Part shown: positions 24,548 to 34,513 of the stretch, piece after piece | Layout of the letters: the number at the start of each line of letters is the position of its first letter | Numbering within the stretch: position 1 is the stretch's first letter | Assembly: GCF_037996825.1 (NCBI RefSeq) | Contig: NZ_JBBNAC010000001.1 | Location: 682,001 to 746,000, forward strand | Length of the DNA: 64,000 nt | Reading direction: 5' to 3' | Source: Bdellovibrio sp. BCCA | Lineage (GTDB): Bacteria > Bdellovibrionota > Bdellovibrionia > Bdellovibrionales > Bdellovibrionaceae | Position numbers and translations under genes: made by a program | Notes under the pieces: model-generated | Told to the model about the DNA's origin: nothing | Databases searched by the model: none | The model's input: the letters and a program-made list of their open reading frames with translations, nothing else

Positions 24548-26080
24548 ATGAAGCTGGTAACAAAAATAGTATGTATTGTGGCGTTAGCAGCTGCTTTGGC
24601 ATCAATTACATCAACTCAGATCGCAAGAAAAGAAGTTGAAGAGCAAGGGCAAGAAGATCTTGTTCAAAAAAGTCAGGCGATTTTAGATCAGCTCGAAGGC
24701 ATCCGGGACTACGTCGCCGACCAAGGCGGTTTGCAAGAGTATATCAATCAGATTGTTGCACGGTATCCCGATGGCAATATTCCCCAGGATATAAAAACAA
24801 GTATTTTGAAACGCGTTCCCATTTTTGCTTCCATGAAGGTGGGGCAGGATCAGTCAGAGCGCGCCGGATATAAATTTCGAGTCTTTGCTAAAGAACCCCG
24901 TCGCAAAGGCAACTTAGCCACGGCAGATGAAACGCAAATTTTTGATAAATTCGAACGGGATCCAAATTTGAAAGAATTCGTGGCGACAACAGACAGTCAT
25001 ATTGTCGTTTACCGACCGGTGCGACTTTCTGAAAAGCAAGGCTGCTTACTTTGTCATGGCGAGCCTTCACAAAGTCCTTTTAAAAATGGAAAAGATATTC
25101 TTGGTCATACGATGGAAAATTGGGCGGACGGAAGGCTTCACGGTGTCTTCAGTATCAAGTCTGATATGGCGCCCACTCATGAAGCCGCCAAAGCTTCCGT
25201 GGAAAATATCTTACTCTTTGCTCTGGGCGGTTTGATTTTCAGTGTGATCCTTGCCTGGTTTATTTTAAGAAAACCTTTGGCAAAATTGCGTGACGCCGTT
25301 GATTCAATTAAAAATTCAAGCGCGCGTCTTGCGTCAACCAGTCACGAGATATCAAGCGCATCACAAAACTTAAGCAGTTCTTCCACTCAAGCTGCGGCGG
25401 CTCTTGAAGAAACATCGGCGTCTTTGGAAGAATTGACAAGCATGGTGAAACTTAACACCGAAAATGCCAACAGTGCCAAAGATATTTCTGTGAGCGCCAT
25501 GAATTCAGCGAAAGTCGGTGAGGAACAAATCCGCACTTTGATTGAATCTATGAAGGAAGTTTCTACGTCCTCTAAAAAGGTTGCTGAAATTACCACGGTG
25601 ATTGATGACATTGCCTTTCAAACGAATCTTCTAGCACTCAATGCTTCGGTAGAAGCCGCTCGTGCTGGGGAGCACGGAAAAGGTTTTGCTGTTGTTGCCG
25701 ACGCCGTTCGTTCCTTAGCTCAAAAATCCGCTGTCTCAGCGAAAGAAATTTCAGATCTCATTTCGCAAAGCTCCACTTTAATTAGTTCAAGTTATAATTA
25801 TGCGGTTAAAAGCGGAGAAACATTGCAGGCGATCGTGAAAGAGGCAGAAAAAGTATCTGTGCTGAACAATGAAATCGCACATGCTAGCGTTGAGCAAACC
25901 ACTGGGATTGAACAAATCAGCAAAGCCGTTCATGAGCTTGATAAAGTCACACAGAACAACGCCGCTTCCTCCGAAGAGGCCGCAGCGGCTTCCGTTGAAT
26001 TATCGCGACAATCTGAGCAGTTAGATGATTTGGTTGGCGGCGTGGGGGATGTTATCAATGGAGCGAAGAAAGTCAGTTAA
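24548..26080 (+). CDS. Methyl-accepting chemotaxis protein with c-type heme sensor domain
   Basis: 510 residues. An N-terminal membrane helix, a periplasmic domain of about 190 residues with a C-L-L-C-H heme-attachment motif at about 165-169, a second membrane helix near 220-240, then a cytoplasmic signalling coiled coil with the conserved hairpin tip '[18 protein letters not shown]' near 360-377. The sensor part looks like the Tll0287-like (DUF3365) domain, which binds heme in a PAS-related fold and is used for redox or gas sensing. No HAMP domain is obvious between helix 2 and the signalling part. It would report redox/O2/NO state to CheA-CheW arrays. GGAGG precedes the ATG. Its 3' end overlaps the convergent GMC gene by 8 bases. 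Confidence 0.9.
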   Translation: MKLVTKIVCIVALAAALASITSTQIARKEVEEQGQEDLVQKSQAILDQLEGIRDYVADQGGLQEYINQIVARYPDGNIPQDIKTSILKRVPIFASMKVGQDQSERAGYKFRVFAKEPRRKGNLATADETQIFDKFERDPNLKEFVATTDSHIVVYRPVRLSEKQGCLLCHGEPSQSPFKNGKDILGHTMENWADGRLHGVFSIKSDMAPTHEAAKASVENILLFALGGLIFSVILAWFILRKPLAKLRDAVDSIKNSSARLASTSHEISSASQNLSSSSTQAAAALEETSASLEELTSMVKLNTENANSAKDISVSAMNSAKVGEEQIRTLIESMKEVSTSSKKVAEITTVIDDIAFQTNLLALNASVEAARAGEHGKGFAVVADAVRSLAQKSAVSAKEISDLISQSSTLISSSYNYAVKSGETLQAIVKEAEKVSVLNNEIAHASVEQTTGIEQISKAVHELDKVTQNNAASSEEAAAASVELSRQSEQLDDLVGGVGDVINGAKKVS

Positions 26081-27767
26081 CCTGACTTTCTTCCATTTTT
26101 TGTTGAGCGTTTTCTTTCTGCGGAATTCGAGACGCTATATACTCAGCCATAGCGGCAATCGTTAACGAGGGATTTGCTCCTGTAGAGGTAGGAAGAATAC
26201 TTCCATCAATAACATGCAAGCCTTCGTAGCCGAAAACTTCTCCCATAGTATTGACGAAGCCATCTTCTGCGGAATCCCCCATGGGACAACCGCCAAGAGG
26301 ATGAACGGAAATCACCTTGTTTAAGTGAGTCAGCGGATTTTCAACATAAACGCCATCCACCATGTCGGCGATCTTTCGCATCTCTTCACGCAGACGATCA
26401 AAGTGCGGCTGGCTTTTATCGATCTTCCAACGAATGATAGCTTGGTTGTCGTCGCGAAGTTGGATTTCTCCATCGGGCTTATCGCGCCCCATTCCTAAAA
26501 GAATCAGACAGCGTTTTGTAAATTCGGCGCGGTCAATGGTTTTGGCAAATTCATCTCCTATATTGATTTGATCGTGGCCGTCGATCTTAAGAATTTTAAA
26601 AAAATGTTTTTTAAGCTGATGGCTGGCTAATTTTAAAAGACCTAAAATACCGCTGAGCTGTGGAATGCGTCCCGAAAGAAACCAAGCAAATCCCAAAGGA
26701 TATCCGGCTTCCTGTAAATACATGCCGTGAGGGTATCCGTCGTCATAATTGCGAAATGAATATTCGATAGAGCCTGTAATTACCGGGCCATTCGTGGCAT
26801 CCACATTCGGTTTTGTATTAAAGATCCACGAAATGAGATCGCCATTACCGCTCCACTTTTTTCCTAACCAGTGATTGAGTTTAGGAAGATATCCCTGCTT
26901 TTTCATTTTTAATAACAAAGACGTAGAACCTAATGAACCAGCAGCGAGGATGACTTTCTTGGCAGTAAAAATATTTTCCTGCATTGGAAATTCAGGAATG
27001 ACGTAAGCCACGGCGTAATGATCTTCGCGTTTTTCAATGCGAATCACTTCAGCATGGGTTCGCACATCAGCTGCGTGAGGAATATTTTTTAAATTTCTAG
27101 CGCGATAAAGATAATTTAAATCCAAAGAATTCTTTGCGTGGATATTGCAACCGATGTCGCAGTCACCGCACTTATTGCACCTCGATTGCAAAGCTCCATG
27201 ACTGTTGCGGGTTTGATGGCCCGGAAAATCTCCTTCAAAGCGAACGGCCAAAGGAGGCAAAGTGAATTTGTGGCGCTCCTTTGCTTCAGGATGCATCGGC
27301 ATTTCTTCGGAAAGCTTTTTAAACAAAGCCGTCTTCGGAGTGTTTTTATAATAAGAATGCGTTTCAAACGGATAGGGCTGAGCCTCCATCATTTTTAATA
27401 CTTTTTCGTAATACGGATCTAAAAGATCCCTTGAAATTCCTCCGGGCCAGTTCACAAAAAAATCGGGAGGCATTTTATAAAGAACGTTGGCATAGATAAG
27501 ACTTCCCCCGCCAAGGCCGCTTGCGGTTAAAGTCATTGCATCACTGTCGGGAGTGTCGCGAATTTCCATCAAACCGAATTTGCGGTCCTGCGGGTCCCAG
27601 AACATGTTTTTGCGAACTTCATGAGGACGACGGGGAAATTCGTGCATCTTCCACTGGCGACCACGTTCTAACAAACAAACTTTGTAACCTTTTTCGACTA
27701 AACGGCAAGTCATGACCGAGCCCCCGAATCCGGACCCGATCACGATGTAATCGTAATCTACTTTCAT
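26073..27767 (-). CDS. GMC-family FAD oxidoreductase (cholesterol-oxidase-like)
   Basis: 564 residues. FAD-binding '[17 protein letters not shown]' at the N-terminus, '[16 protein letters not shown]', a Cys-rich segment [12 protein letters not shown] at about 196-207 typical of the cholesterol-oxidase-like subgroup, and the C-terminal '[10 protein letters not shown]' and '[19 protein letters not shown]' (active-site His and FAD closure). These enzymes oxidise alcohol groups of sterols or other hydrophobic alcohols. No signal peptide is evident. It lies 12 bases downstream of an alpha/beta hydrolase in the same operon; the two activities are fused or adjacent in relatives, so they likely act on one lipid substrate. 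Confidence 0.9.
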   Translation of the reverse strand: MKVDYDYIVIGSGFGGSVMTCRLVEKGYKVCLLERGRQWKMHEFPRRPHEVRKNMFWDPQDRKFGLMEIRDTPDSDAMTLTASGLGGGSLIYANVLYKMPPDFFVNWPGGISRDLLDPYYEKVLKMMEAQPYPFETHSYYKNTPKTALFKKLSEEMPMHPEAKERHKFTLPPLAVRFEGDFPGHQTRNSHGALQSRCNKCGDCDIGCNIHAKNSLDLNYLYRARNLKNIPHAADVRTHAEVIRIEKREDHYAVAYVIPEFPMQENIFTAKKVILAAGSLGSTSLLLKMKKQGYLPKLNHWLGKKWSGNGDLISWIFNTKPNVDATNGPVITGSIEYSFRNYDDGYPHGMYLQEAGYPLGFAWFLSGRIPQLSGILGLLKLASHQLKKHFFKILKIDGHDQINIGDEFAKTIDRAEFTKRCLILLGMGRDKPDGEIQLRDDNQAIIRWKIDKSQPHFDRLREEMRKIADMVDGVYVENPLTHLNKVISVHPLGGCPMGDSAEDGFVNTMGEVFGYEGLHVIDGSILPTSTGANPSLTIAAMAEYIASRIPQKENAQQKMEESQVN

Positions 27768-27779
27768 GATTTCTAATTC

Positions 27780-29570
27780 CTATGCAATACGCAGCTTTTT
27801 GACTTCTGTGACGCTTGCTTGTTGTTTTAAGAATTCTACTAATTGCGGAAAGACTTCGGTGTGACTGTATTGTCCCATGAAGACATCTTGATGTCCGTAA
27901 TTGGTGAATTCTTTGTACTGAATGCGTGCGGCGTTCTTCGTGTTTTTTAAAATTTCATAAGTCATTTTATTCGACTCTGGAAAAATATGATTTTCCGAGC
28001 CAGAAACCAACAATGTTGGAGGAAGATCCCGCTTTTTCATTTCCTCCAGGTAGTTGATCTTGCCGTCCCACGAAACCGAAGCTTTTGCCAGAAGCATTTT
28101 GCGAATGTGTTTATAATAATGAAAGCTGGTTCCGCCAAAAAGATCCATCAAACGACGATGAGTCACGGGATGGATATTGCGGTGATTGAAAGCGGCAGGG
28201 AAGCCCCAACCCCACATAAAGCTCACCATATGACAAGCTGGCTCTTTGCATTCGCTTCGAATCGAACGCTCCATCCAGTAAAGCCATTTTCCGAAAACAC
28301 GTCCCGGTGAATAAGGAATTTTGGGAGACACGTAAGGATATCCAAATGCCTGTTCTAAAATCTCAGGTCCCACCATCATTTTGGCGAGAGCTTGCCAAGG
28401 GACTTGCGGTGTCAGGGACACACTGTTAGCGACAATGCTTGCGATATTTTTTACGTATCCAGCAGCATAAGAAGCCATAAAAGCAAGTGAACCCACGCAG
28501 TGGGCGATCACGTGAATTTTCACATCATTCCCGCAAGTTTCTCGAATGAAATTGACGGCTCGTGGAATGTCATACTTCGCGACATCATCAACGGTGTAGC
28601 GGTGAGGATGAAGGTTGTAATTAAATCTTCCGCTGCCTCGCCAATCCAAAGACCACACATCAGAAAAACCTTGGGTATGGAGATGATTCACCAGATTTTC
28701 ATGCTCTGGCATAATGTACATGTCTGTCGAAGTGGTCAGTCCATGCAGAAGTAAAACCACATCTTTGGATTCTTGAAATTTAAAACGCTGTACCGAAATA
28801 GTCAGGCCGTCACGCGTGTCGAGAGGATGAAGAATTTTTTCACCTAAAGCCACACCTTGAGTGGTGTGCAAAGGATACTGATGTTCATTCCACCGTGCTG
28901 AAGTTGTAGTGAAAACAAACGGCGCATAACTTTCCCAAAGCGTATCGGTGAAAGCCTTAAAGTAACGTAGCAAGGATTCTTTTTCTTCAAGGTAAGAAGT
29001 CGTGTTTGTTTTAAAGCTGCGCATTTGGCGCAAGAAATCACTTAAGGAAATACGCAAAACACCCACGGCATGGACATTTTTTTCGCCAAACTTTTCGAAG
29101 TTGGAATGTCCTTCCCAGAGATAATAGTAAAGCGTTGTTGTCTGCTTCCAGAGTTCACTGGCATTTTCTTTTAAAATTTCTTTAAACCCAAAAAACGTCC
29201 ACTTCTTTCCTTCACGGTCCGTGAGGAAAAATGTGTAGTGCATTTCTTTGACCGTGTCGTAGTGAGGACTTGCGGCGGGTTGAGTGAACAGTTGGAAAAA
29301 ACCATCATCCAGGCGCATATTATCACGAAACCGGAAGTCGGTGATCTTACCAAAAACTTTGGAGGTCGTACTGTGGTCCTCTAGAAAACGTTCAAGATCG
29401 GGGACCTTGATGGTAACCGTAAATTCAAATGGCTGCTTATCAAAGCGCTCATTTTCAATTTGAAAATCACCGTGAGAAAGAGGCTGGGCTGGAGACAAAA
29501 CAAATTTTTTCGGAACAACGTAGCCCGCCATCTTCTCGGTAAATTCGAGAGATACTGTGTTCTTCTTCAT
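27780..29570 (-). CDS. Alpha/beta hydrolase with Cys in the nucleophile elbow
   Basis: 596 residues. N-terminal about 270 residues form an extra domain (related to the GMC-associated 'cholesterol oxidase' region: 'DFQIENERFDKQPFEFTVTI' style strands). The hydrolase core follows: 'VVLLLHGLTTSTDMY' (oxyanion loop), 'SLDWRGSGRFNYN', nucleophile elbow A-H-C-V-G-S with Cys near residue 356 instead of Ser, and the His in 'TNYGHQDVFMG' near 557. Cys-nucleophile alpha/beta hydrolases such as dienelactone hydrolase are known, so this can be active. Start set at ATG 29570 with AAAGGA upstream. Twelve bases before the GMC gene; probably a lipid/ester pathway. Confidence 0.85.
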   Translation of the reverse strand: MKKNTVSLEFTEKMAGYVVPKKFVLSPAQPLSHGDFQIENERFDKQPFEFTVTIKVPDLERFLEDHSTTSKVFGKITDFRFRDNMRLDDGFFQLFTQPAASPHYDTVKEMHYTFFLTDREGKKWTFFGFKEILKENASELWKQTTTLYYYLWEGHSNFEKFGEKNVHAVGVLRISLSDFLRQMRSFKTNTTSYLEEKESLLRYFKAFTDTLWESYAPFVFTTTSARWNEHQYPLHTTQGVALGEKILHPLDTRDGLTISVQRFKFQESKDVVLLLHGLTTSTDMYIMPEHENLVNHLHTQGFSDVWSLDWRGSGRFNYNLHPHRYTVDDVAKYDIPRAVNFIRETCGNDVKIHVIAHCVGSLAFMASYAAGYVKNIASIVANSVSLTPQVPWQALAKMMVGPEILEQAFGYPYVSPKIPYSPGRVFGKWLYWMERSIRSECKEPACHMVSFMWGWGFPAAFNHRNIHPVTHRRLMDLFGGTSFHYYKHIRKMLLAKASVSWDGKINYLEEMKKRDLPPTLLVSGSENHIFPESNKMTYEILKNTKNAARIQYKEFTNYGHQDVFMGQYSHTEVFPQLVEFLKQQASVTEVKKLRIA

Positions 29571-29782
29571 CTCACTGTCCTTTCCTTCATAAACAATAAG
29601 ACGTTTTTCTATCACTTGAAAGTCCCGCAACGGACCAAGGCTCGGTGGCCATCAACAAATATATTGTGTACGCAAAAAAAACGTCTCAAAATGAGAACGG
29701 CTCGACCTTAATCCTGATATTGCCCGGACTTTGCATTACCCTTAAAGAGAAGATGGAAAAATTCCGATATTTCCCAATAGAT

Positions 29783-31132
29783 ATGAGCAAAAAGAAAAAG
29801 AAATCTTCAGCCGCAGAGAATCTGATTGAGTCCTTGATGGATGACCTCAAGGATATTCAGTCCGAATCTTCTTACCGTGCCGCCACGGATGAAGATGATT
29901 TTTCTGGTTTGCCGACTCTGGACGACGAAGCCCACCGTGTGGAAAACACAAATGCAGGTGGCGGCAACCTCTGGGAAAATTTAGAAAAAGGAATCGAAAA
30001 GGATTTAGTCTCTTCTGAGTTTACGGGTGGGTCCGAGACTTCTGATCCTTCTGACGATCTTGATGAAGAAGCCTCTGCAGATTCTGACTTTGATATGCCG
30101 GAAGGCTTTGGCAACTTGCCACCTTCAGAGCGTTTTATGATGGGAACTCCTTCCGCAGAAGAGGAGCATTACGATGGTCCTTCTGCCGATGGCGGTTATC
30201 AATCCCCTGATGATATTTTTGCAACTCCTTCAACAGAAGATGTCTATAAAGGTCCTTCCGTTGATAATCTTCCATCTGTAGAGTCTGACGACGAGGCTAC
30301 TCGCCCTGTATTCAGTCCATCTGCAGTGGGTGGTGGAGAAGATAAAACCGTTTCTATTCAACAAGACATGAACGTCACTTCTTCAGTGGCGGCTGGGACA
30401 GATGCGGATAAAACCGTGGCTGTGGAAGGTTTTGCCAACGCTCGTTTGGGCGCGCGCAAGGCTCCGGATGTCGATGTGAAGGTGAGTGTTGGGAATTACC
30501 GTGGAAGCCGTGGCTCCGCCAATGTGATGACTTCCGTGGATGCAAGTTTGGCGCAAGCTGAAAACTTGAAATTGGCCCAACAACGTATTTTGGAATTGGA
30601 AAAAGAAGTTGAACATCTGCGCGGTGAAAATGAAGAACTGGCTTCGGCTGGTGAGATCATTCGCACTCGCACGGATGAACTGACAGTGCGCATTTCTTCT
30701 TTGGAAAAAGAAAAACAAGAAGTGCAAGAATCCGCACAAAGCGAGATTTTGATTTTAAAAGGCAATCTTCAGTACAAAGAAAACGAAGTTGCCAAAGCAC
30801 GCATTAAAGTGGACGAGCTAGAAACTCGACTTAAATCGGACTTTAAAAAGATCCGTGTGCGCGAAAGAGAGCTGGAAAATCGTCTAGAGCTTCTTCGTGC
30901 AGAGAAGTCAGCCCTCGTTCGGTCCAAAGATGAGTATATCTTAGAACAGAAAAGAAAGATTGATCAGCTATCTCAGGAACTCGATAATTACCGTAAGAAG
31001 TGTCTTGAACTTTACAAGACCATCGAGGCCAATCAGGATCAAGTTAAACGCACCGAGCGTGCTTTGCGCTTGGCTTTAACGAATCTAGAGGCTAAAGAGG
31101 AGAACCTCGTTCCGTTGAAGAAAGCTGAGTAG
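29783..31132 (+). CDS. Acidic, disordered-then-coiled-coil protein with DKTV motifs
   Basis: About 449 residues. After a Lys-rich start (M-S-K-K-K-K-K) the first half is acidic and disordered, with repeated P-S-A/T-E/D and Y-D/K-G-P-S elements. Two E/D-D-K-T-V motifs follow (E-D-K-T-V-S-I and A-D-K-T-V-A-V), which fit phospho-threonine sites for FHA domains (hydrophobic residue at +3). The second half is a continuous coiled coil of about 190 residues. No membrane segment. Two bases before the metallophosphoesterase gene and in the same run of genes as pgi and dgcB. The start is uncertain: ATG 29753 is an alternative with a purine-rich site. Likely a scaffold or polar-organising protein; no family recognised. 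Confidence 0.75.
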   Translation: MSKKKKKSSAAENLIESLMDDLKDIQSESSYRAATDEDDFSGLPTLDDEAHRVENTNAGGGNLWENLEKGIEKDLVSSEFTGGSETSDPSDDLDEEASADSDFDMPEGFGNLPPSERFMMGTPSAEEEHYDGPSADGGYQSPDDIFATPSTEDVYKGPSVDNLPSVESDDEATRPVFSPSAVGGGEDKTVSIQQDMNVTSSVAAGTDADKTVAVEGFANARLGARKAPDVDVKVSVGNYRGSRGSANVMTSVDASLAQAENLKLAQQRILELEKEVEHLRGENEELASAGEIIRTRTDELTVRISSLEKEKQEVQESAQSEILILKGNLQYKENEVAKARIKVDELETRLKSDFKKIRVRERELENRLELLRAEKSALVRSKDEYILEQKRKIDQLSQELDNYRKKCLELYKTIEANQDQVKRTERALRLALTNLEAKEENLVPLKKAE

Positions 31133-31134
31133 TC

Positions 31135-32274
31135 ATGGATTCTGCTTCCCCAGTTGAGAGCAACGAAGGCGTTACAGTCGCCAAACCAGCTCCTGTCAAA
31201 AAGATCAAAATCATTGTGAGTGATCTCCATTTGGGGAAGGGTCGTCTTTTGGAAAAAGGCGGGATCAACTCTCTGGAAGAATTCTACTACGGTGAAAAGC
31301 TTGTCGAGTTCATTCATTTTTATTCCACGGGTGTTTACCGTGATTATGAAGTGGAACTGATCATCAACGGCGACTTCCTCAATTTCTTGCAATGTGATTA
31401 CAAAGGACATTTTCTTTCGGTCATTACCGAGTCCGTGACTTTGGAAATTTTGAAAGAGATTGTGAAGGGGCACGCCAATGTCTTTAAAGCTTTGGCCGAG
31501 TTTGCTGCAAAGCCAGGCAACACCATCACCTACATTGTGGGTAATCATGATCAGGGGATGTTGTGGCCTGCGTGTCGTGCGTTTTTAAACCAGGTGATTG
31601 GCACTCCGATCCGCTTTAAAAACATTGTGTACTTCTTTGATGGCGTGCATATCGAACACGGGCACATGCACGAAGCTGCCAATCGCATGGACCCTAAAAA
31701 GTTCTTTCTTAAAAAAGATCTTGTCGAGCCCATTTTAAATCTGCCATTTGGCTCCCATTTTTTCCTCGAAGTGGTGTTAAAGATCAAACAACATTATCCC
31801 CACGTCGATAAAATTCGTCCGTTCGGAAAAATGGTGCGATGGTCTTTCATGAATGAAACAAAGATCATGATTAAGGCATTCTTTATGGCCCTTGGATATT
31901 TTCTTAAGAGCGCCGTGGTGAAAGATCCTCGTCGTCACTGGCCACTGAAACGAATTATCCAAGTCATTGCCGAAAGTGCGATCTTTCCTGATTTAAGTGA
32001 GTCAGCGCGTAAAATTTTAGGCGATGAACGTGTTCACACGGTCGTCTTTGGCCACACGCATGTGTACCAATACCGTCAGTGGTCTGAGAATAAAGAATAT
32101 TTTAATACAGGGACGTGGACTGAGATCACATCTTTGGATATTGTGTCTTTGGGAAAAATCACGAAGCTAACTTACGTGCTGATCGAATACCCTGAAGACG
32201 GAGGCCGCCCTCGCGGTCGTCTGAAAGAGTGGAAGGGTTATCATCGCATCGAAGAAGACGTGGCTATTTCCTAA
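31135..32274 (+). CDS. Calcineurin-like metallophosphoesterase
   Basis: 379 residues. All metal-binding motifs are in order: 'SDLHLGKG' (residues 28-35), 'INGDFLNF', 'VGNHDQGM', 'EHGHMHE' and 'FGHTHVYQ'. It resembles UDP-2,3-diacylglucosamine hydrolase-type and related phosphodiesterases but is longer, with a helical insertion between H-G-H and G-H-T-H that holds 'KPFFLKKDLVEPI'-like basic sequence. A two-metal phosphatase or phosphodiesterase in the cytoplasm or at the membrane face. Two bases after the coiled-coil gene; 28 bases before pgi. The real substrate (lipid A precursor, cyclic nucleotide or phosphoprotein) cannot be decided from sequence. Confidence 0.85.
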   Translation: MDSASPVESNEGVTVAKPAPVKKIKIIVSDLHLGKGRLLEKGGINSLEEFYYGEKLVEFIHFYSTGVYRDYEVELIINGDFLNFLQCDYKGHFLSVITESVTLEILKEIVKGHANVFKALAEFAAKPGNTITYIVGNHDQGMLWPACRAFLNQVIGTPIRFKNIVYFFDGVHIEHGHMHEAANRMDPKKFFLKKDLVEPILNLPFGSHFFLEVVLKIKQHYPHVDKIRPFGKMVRWSFMNETKIMIKAFFMALGYFLKSAVVKDPRRHWPLKRIIQVIAESAIFPDLSESARKILGDERVHTVVFGHTHVYQYRQWSENKEYFNTGTWTEITSLDIVSLGKITKLTYVLIEYPEDGGRPRGRLKEWKGYHRIEEDVAIS

Positions 32275-32302
32275 CGGCCCAATCAGGTAGAAGGCGGAAC
32301 GT

Positions 32303-33520
32303 ATGTTGGAAATTGCTCAAGCGGCACATAAAATTGATTCTTCTGTTCATGAAAAATGCCAAGAAGCTTTGAAAATCTTTTTGCACAGAAAAGATATCGG
32401 ATTTCCACAACTCATGGAGCGGGTTTCTCTGTGGCAACAATCATATAAGGTAGGCCAAGAATTTTCTCATCGCTTCAAGCGTTTGGTCGTTGTCGGTGTG
32501 GGCGGAAGTTCTTTGGGAACCCGTGTGATCGCCGAAGTTTTCAGAGCTAAAAAATTATTCTTCGTTGATAACGTCGATGCTTTGGAATTTGAGACTCTTA
32601 TTGAAGAACTGGGTGATTTGCGCGAAGTAGGTTGGGTTTTCATTTCTAAAAGTGGAACGACAATCGAAACGCTTTGCGCTTTGGAATTCCTCGACCAAAT
32701 TTTTAAAGAAGAAAATCTTCATTTAGCAGCTCAGAGTGTTGTGATTTCAGAAAACAAAGAAAACACCCTGACAAAATGGGCTAAGAAAAATGAAGTGCCA
32801 GTGTGTGAAATTCCTGTGGATGTCGGAGGACGTTTTTCCGTGCTTTCTCCCGTGGGAATGATGCCTGCGGCCTTTCTTGGTTTGGATTTAGAGAAATTCC
32901 GCGTGGGAGCTATGCGCGCTCTTAACGAAACTTCTCTTGTGACGCAAACTATGGCGCAAGTCGCACAAAGTTTTGATCGCAACGAGTGGATCACGCTTCT
33001 TTGGTCTTATAATTCTCGTTTAAAAGATTTTGGTTCTTGGTTTCAACAACTGTGGGCGGAGTCTTTAGCGAAGGGTCAAGGACGTGGCGGCGGTGAAGCT
33101 CCGCGTGCGAGCACGCCAATGTCAGCTGTGGGTGCCTGCGATCAACATTCCATTTTGCAACAAGTGATGGAAGGGGCTCGCGATAAGTTTGTGATATTTG
33201 TGCGAGTTGAAGAATCTGAAGCGGGTTCTCAACGTCTTCATAAAACGCAATTTTCTGAAATGGCAGATCTTGAAGGTCGCACCATGGGTGAACTTTTGAG
33301 GGCAGAAGCTGTGGCCACACAAGAAGCTCTGACGCAGAATGGAGTTTCTACTCTCACGCTTAAGACAAAAGTCTTAGACGAACACACTCTGGGATACATG
33401 TTTATGTATTGGCAGCTTGTTGTCGCGGGACTCGGGGAGTACATGCAAATTGATGCTTTTAATCAACCTGGTGTAGAGCTGGGCAAGAGACTAGCGAAAG
33501 CAAAATTGAAGAAAGCATGA
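32303..33520 (+). CDS. pgi: Glucose-6-phosphate isomerase
   Basis: 405 residues, shorter than the usual 450-550 but with all core parts: 'VVGVGGSSLGTRVIAE' (phosphate loop), 'FISKSGTTIETL' (SIS sugar-phosphate site), 'VGGRFSVLSPVGMMPAAFLG', and 'GACDQHSILQQVMEG' with the ring-opening His. Interconverts glucose-6- and fructose-6-phosphate. An AAGGCGGAA site precedes the ATG. Follows the metallophosphoesterase by 28 bases. A good promoter for the next gene begins at the base right after its stop codon. Confidence 0.92.
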   Translation: MLEIAQAAHKIDSSVHEKCQEALKIFLHRKDIGFPQLMERVSLWQQSYKVGQEFSHRFKRLVVVGVGGSSLGTRVIAEVFRAKKLFFVDNVDALEFETLIEELGDLREVGWVFISKSGTTIETLCALEFLDQIFKEENLHLAAQSVVISENKENTLTKWAKKNEVPVCEIPVDVGGRFSVLSPVGMMPAAFLGLDLEKFRVGAMRALNETSLVTQTMAQVAQSFDRNEWITLLWSYNSRLKDFGSWFQQLWAESLAKGQGRGGGEAPRASTPMSAVGACDQHSILQQVMEGARDKFVIFVRVEESEAGSQRLHKTQFSEMADLEGRTMGELLRAEAVATQEALTQNGVSTLTLKTKVLDEHTLGYMFMYWQLVVAGLGEYMQIDAFNQPGVELGKRLAKAKLKKA

Positions 33521-33550
33521 TTGTCATTCGTCGGTGGGAAGCCGTATACT
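33521..33550 (+). promoter_or_regulatory. Sigma-70-type promoter of dgcB
   Basis: TTGTCA at 33521-33526 and TATACT at 33545-33550 with an 18-base spacer. Both hexamers match the consensus at five of six positions. Initiation six to eight bases downstream puts the first transcribed base at or next to the A of the dgcB ATG (33558), which would make the transcript leaderless. Confidence 0.6.
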
Positions 33551-33557
33551 TTTTTGT

Positions 33558-34490
33558 ATGGCTCACAACGATGACAACTCCGACAATTTAGAAAAAACCA
33601 GTATAGTCGCTAGTGACACGTTCAAAGGACGTCTGAAAGAGGCTGATGAAGTCCCTCCGGCAATCGTTGTTTTGATCGGTCCTCCAGGTTATGTGGGTAA
33701 ACAGTATCCTATTACGGCCAATGATATCGTGATTGGTCGTTCTGTAGAAAGCCAAGTTTACATCGACGATAAAAGTTTAAGCCGTTCGCATGCAAAATTC
33801 GCAGTGAATGGCAGTGAAGTGTCTGTGATCGATTTGGGCTCAACAAATAAAACGATCGTGAATGGCCAAGTCATTCCGCCGCTCGCTTCTTGTTTATTAA
33901 AAAACAACGATCAAATCAAAACAGGCAACGTCATTTTCAAATTCCTTGAAAAAGGAAGTATCGAAGCGATGACGAATGCAGCGATGTACGAACGCGCGCA
34001 AAAAGATGCTTTGACAGGTGCTCATTCCAAAGGAGCTTTGATCGAAAAAGGCCCTGAGGCGATAAAGCGTGCCGAAGTTTTGAACGAACCTCTAAGCCTT
34101 GTGACTTTCGATATCGATCACTTTAAAAAGATCAACGACAACTACGGCCATCCAGGTGGTGACCACGTGTTGAAGGAACTTTGCCGTATCGTGATCACAA
34201 AACTGATCCGCTCAAACGACTTCTTTGCTCGTTACGGCGGGGAAGAGTTTGTTCTGCTTCTTTCTGGTTCCTCTTTAAAAACAGCCGGTGAAGTGGGTGA
34301 GCGTATTCGTCAAACAATCGAAGCGCATGAGTTTGTATTTGAAGGTAAAAAAATTCCGGTGACGATTTCTGTGGGAGTAGCAACAAAACTTCCGAACGAA
34401 ACCGAGTGGACACAAATCTACGATCGCGCTGATAAAGCTTTGTATCAATCCAAACAAGGCGGCCGTAACCGCGTGACGGTGGCTCAGTAA
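33558..34490 (+). CDS. dgcB: FHA-GGDEF diguanylate cyclase (DgcB-type)
   Basis: 310 residues. A flexible N-terminal tail with Thr in 'LEKTSIVASDTFKG', an FHA domain (about residues 35-125; 'IGRSVESQVYI', 'SLSRSHAKF', 'LGSTNKTIVNG') and a GGDEF domain with active G-G-E-E-F at about 227-231 and an R-x-x-D inhibitory site (R-S-N-D) five residues before it. It makes cyclic-di-GMP from two GTP. In B. bacteriovorus DgcB, which I recall as Bd0742, the FHA domain senses the phosphorylated tail and the enzyme is needed for prey invasion; the same layout is seen here. No ribosome-binding site precedes ATG 33558, in line with the leaderless promoter above. Followed by a strong terminator. Confidence 0.93.
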   Translation: MAHNDDNSDNLEKTSIVASDTFKGRLKEADEVPPAIVVLIGPPGYVGKQYPITANDIVIGRSVESQVYIDDKSLSRSHAKFAVNGSEVSVIDLGSTNKTIVNGQVIPPLASCLLKNNDQIKTGNVIFKFLEKGSIEAMTNAAMYERAQKDALTGAHSKGALIEKGPEAIKRAEVLNEPLSLVTFDIDHFKKINDNYGHPGGDHVLKELCRIVITKLIRSNDFFARYGGEEFVLLLSGSSLKTAGEVGERIRQTIEAHEFVFEGKKIPVTISVGVATKLPNETEWTQIYDRADKALYQSKQGGRNRVTVAQ

Positions 34491-34513
34491 AGAGAAGCAT
34501 TTAATTGAGTATT

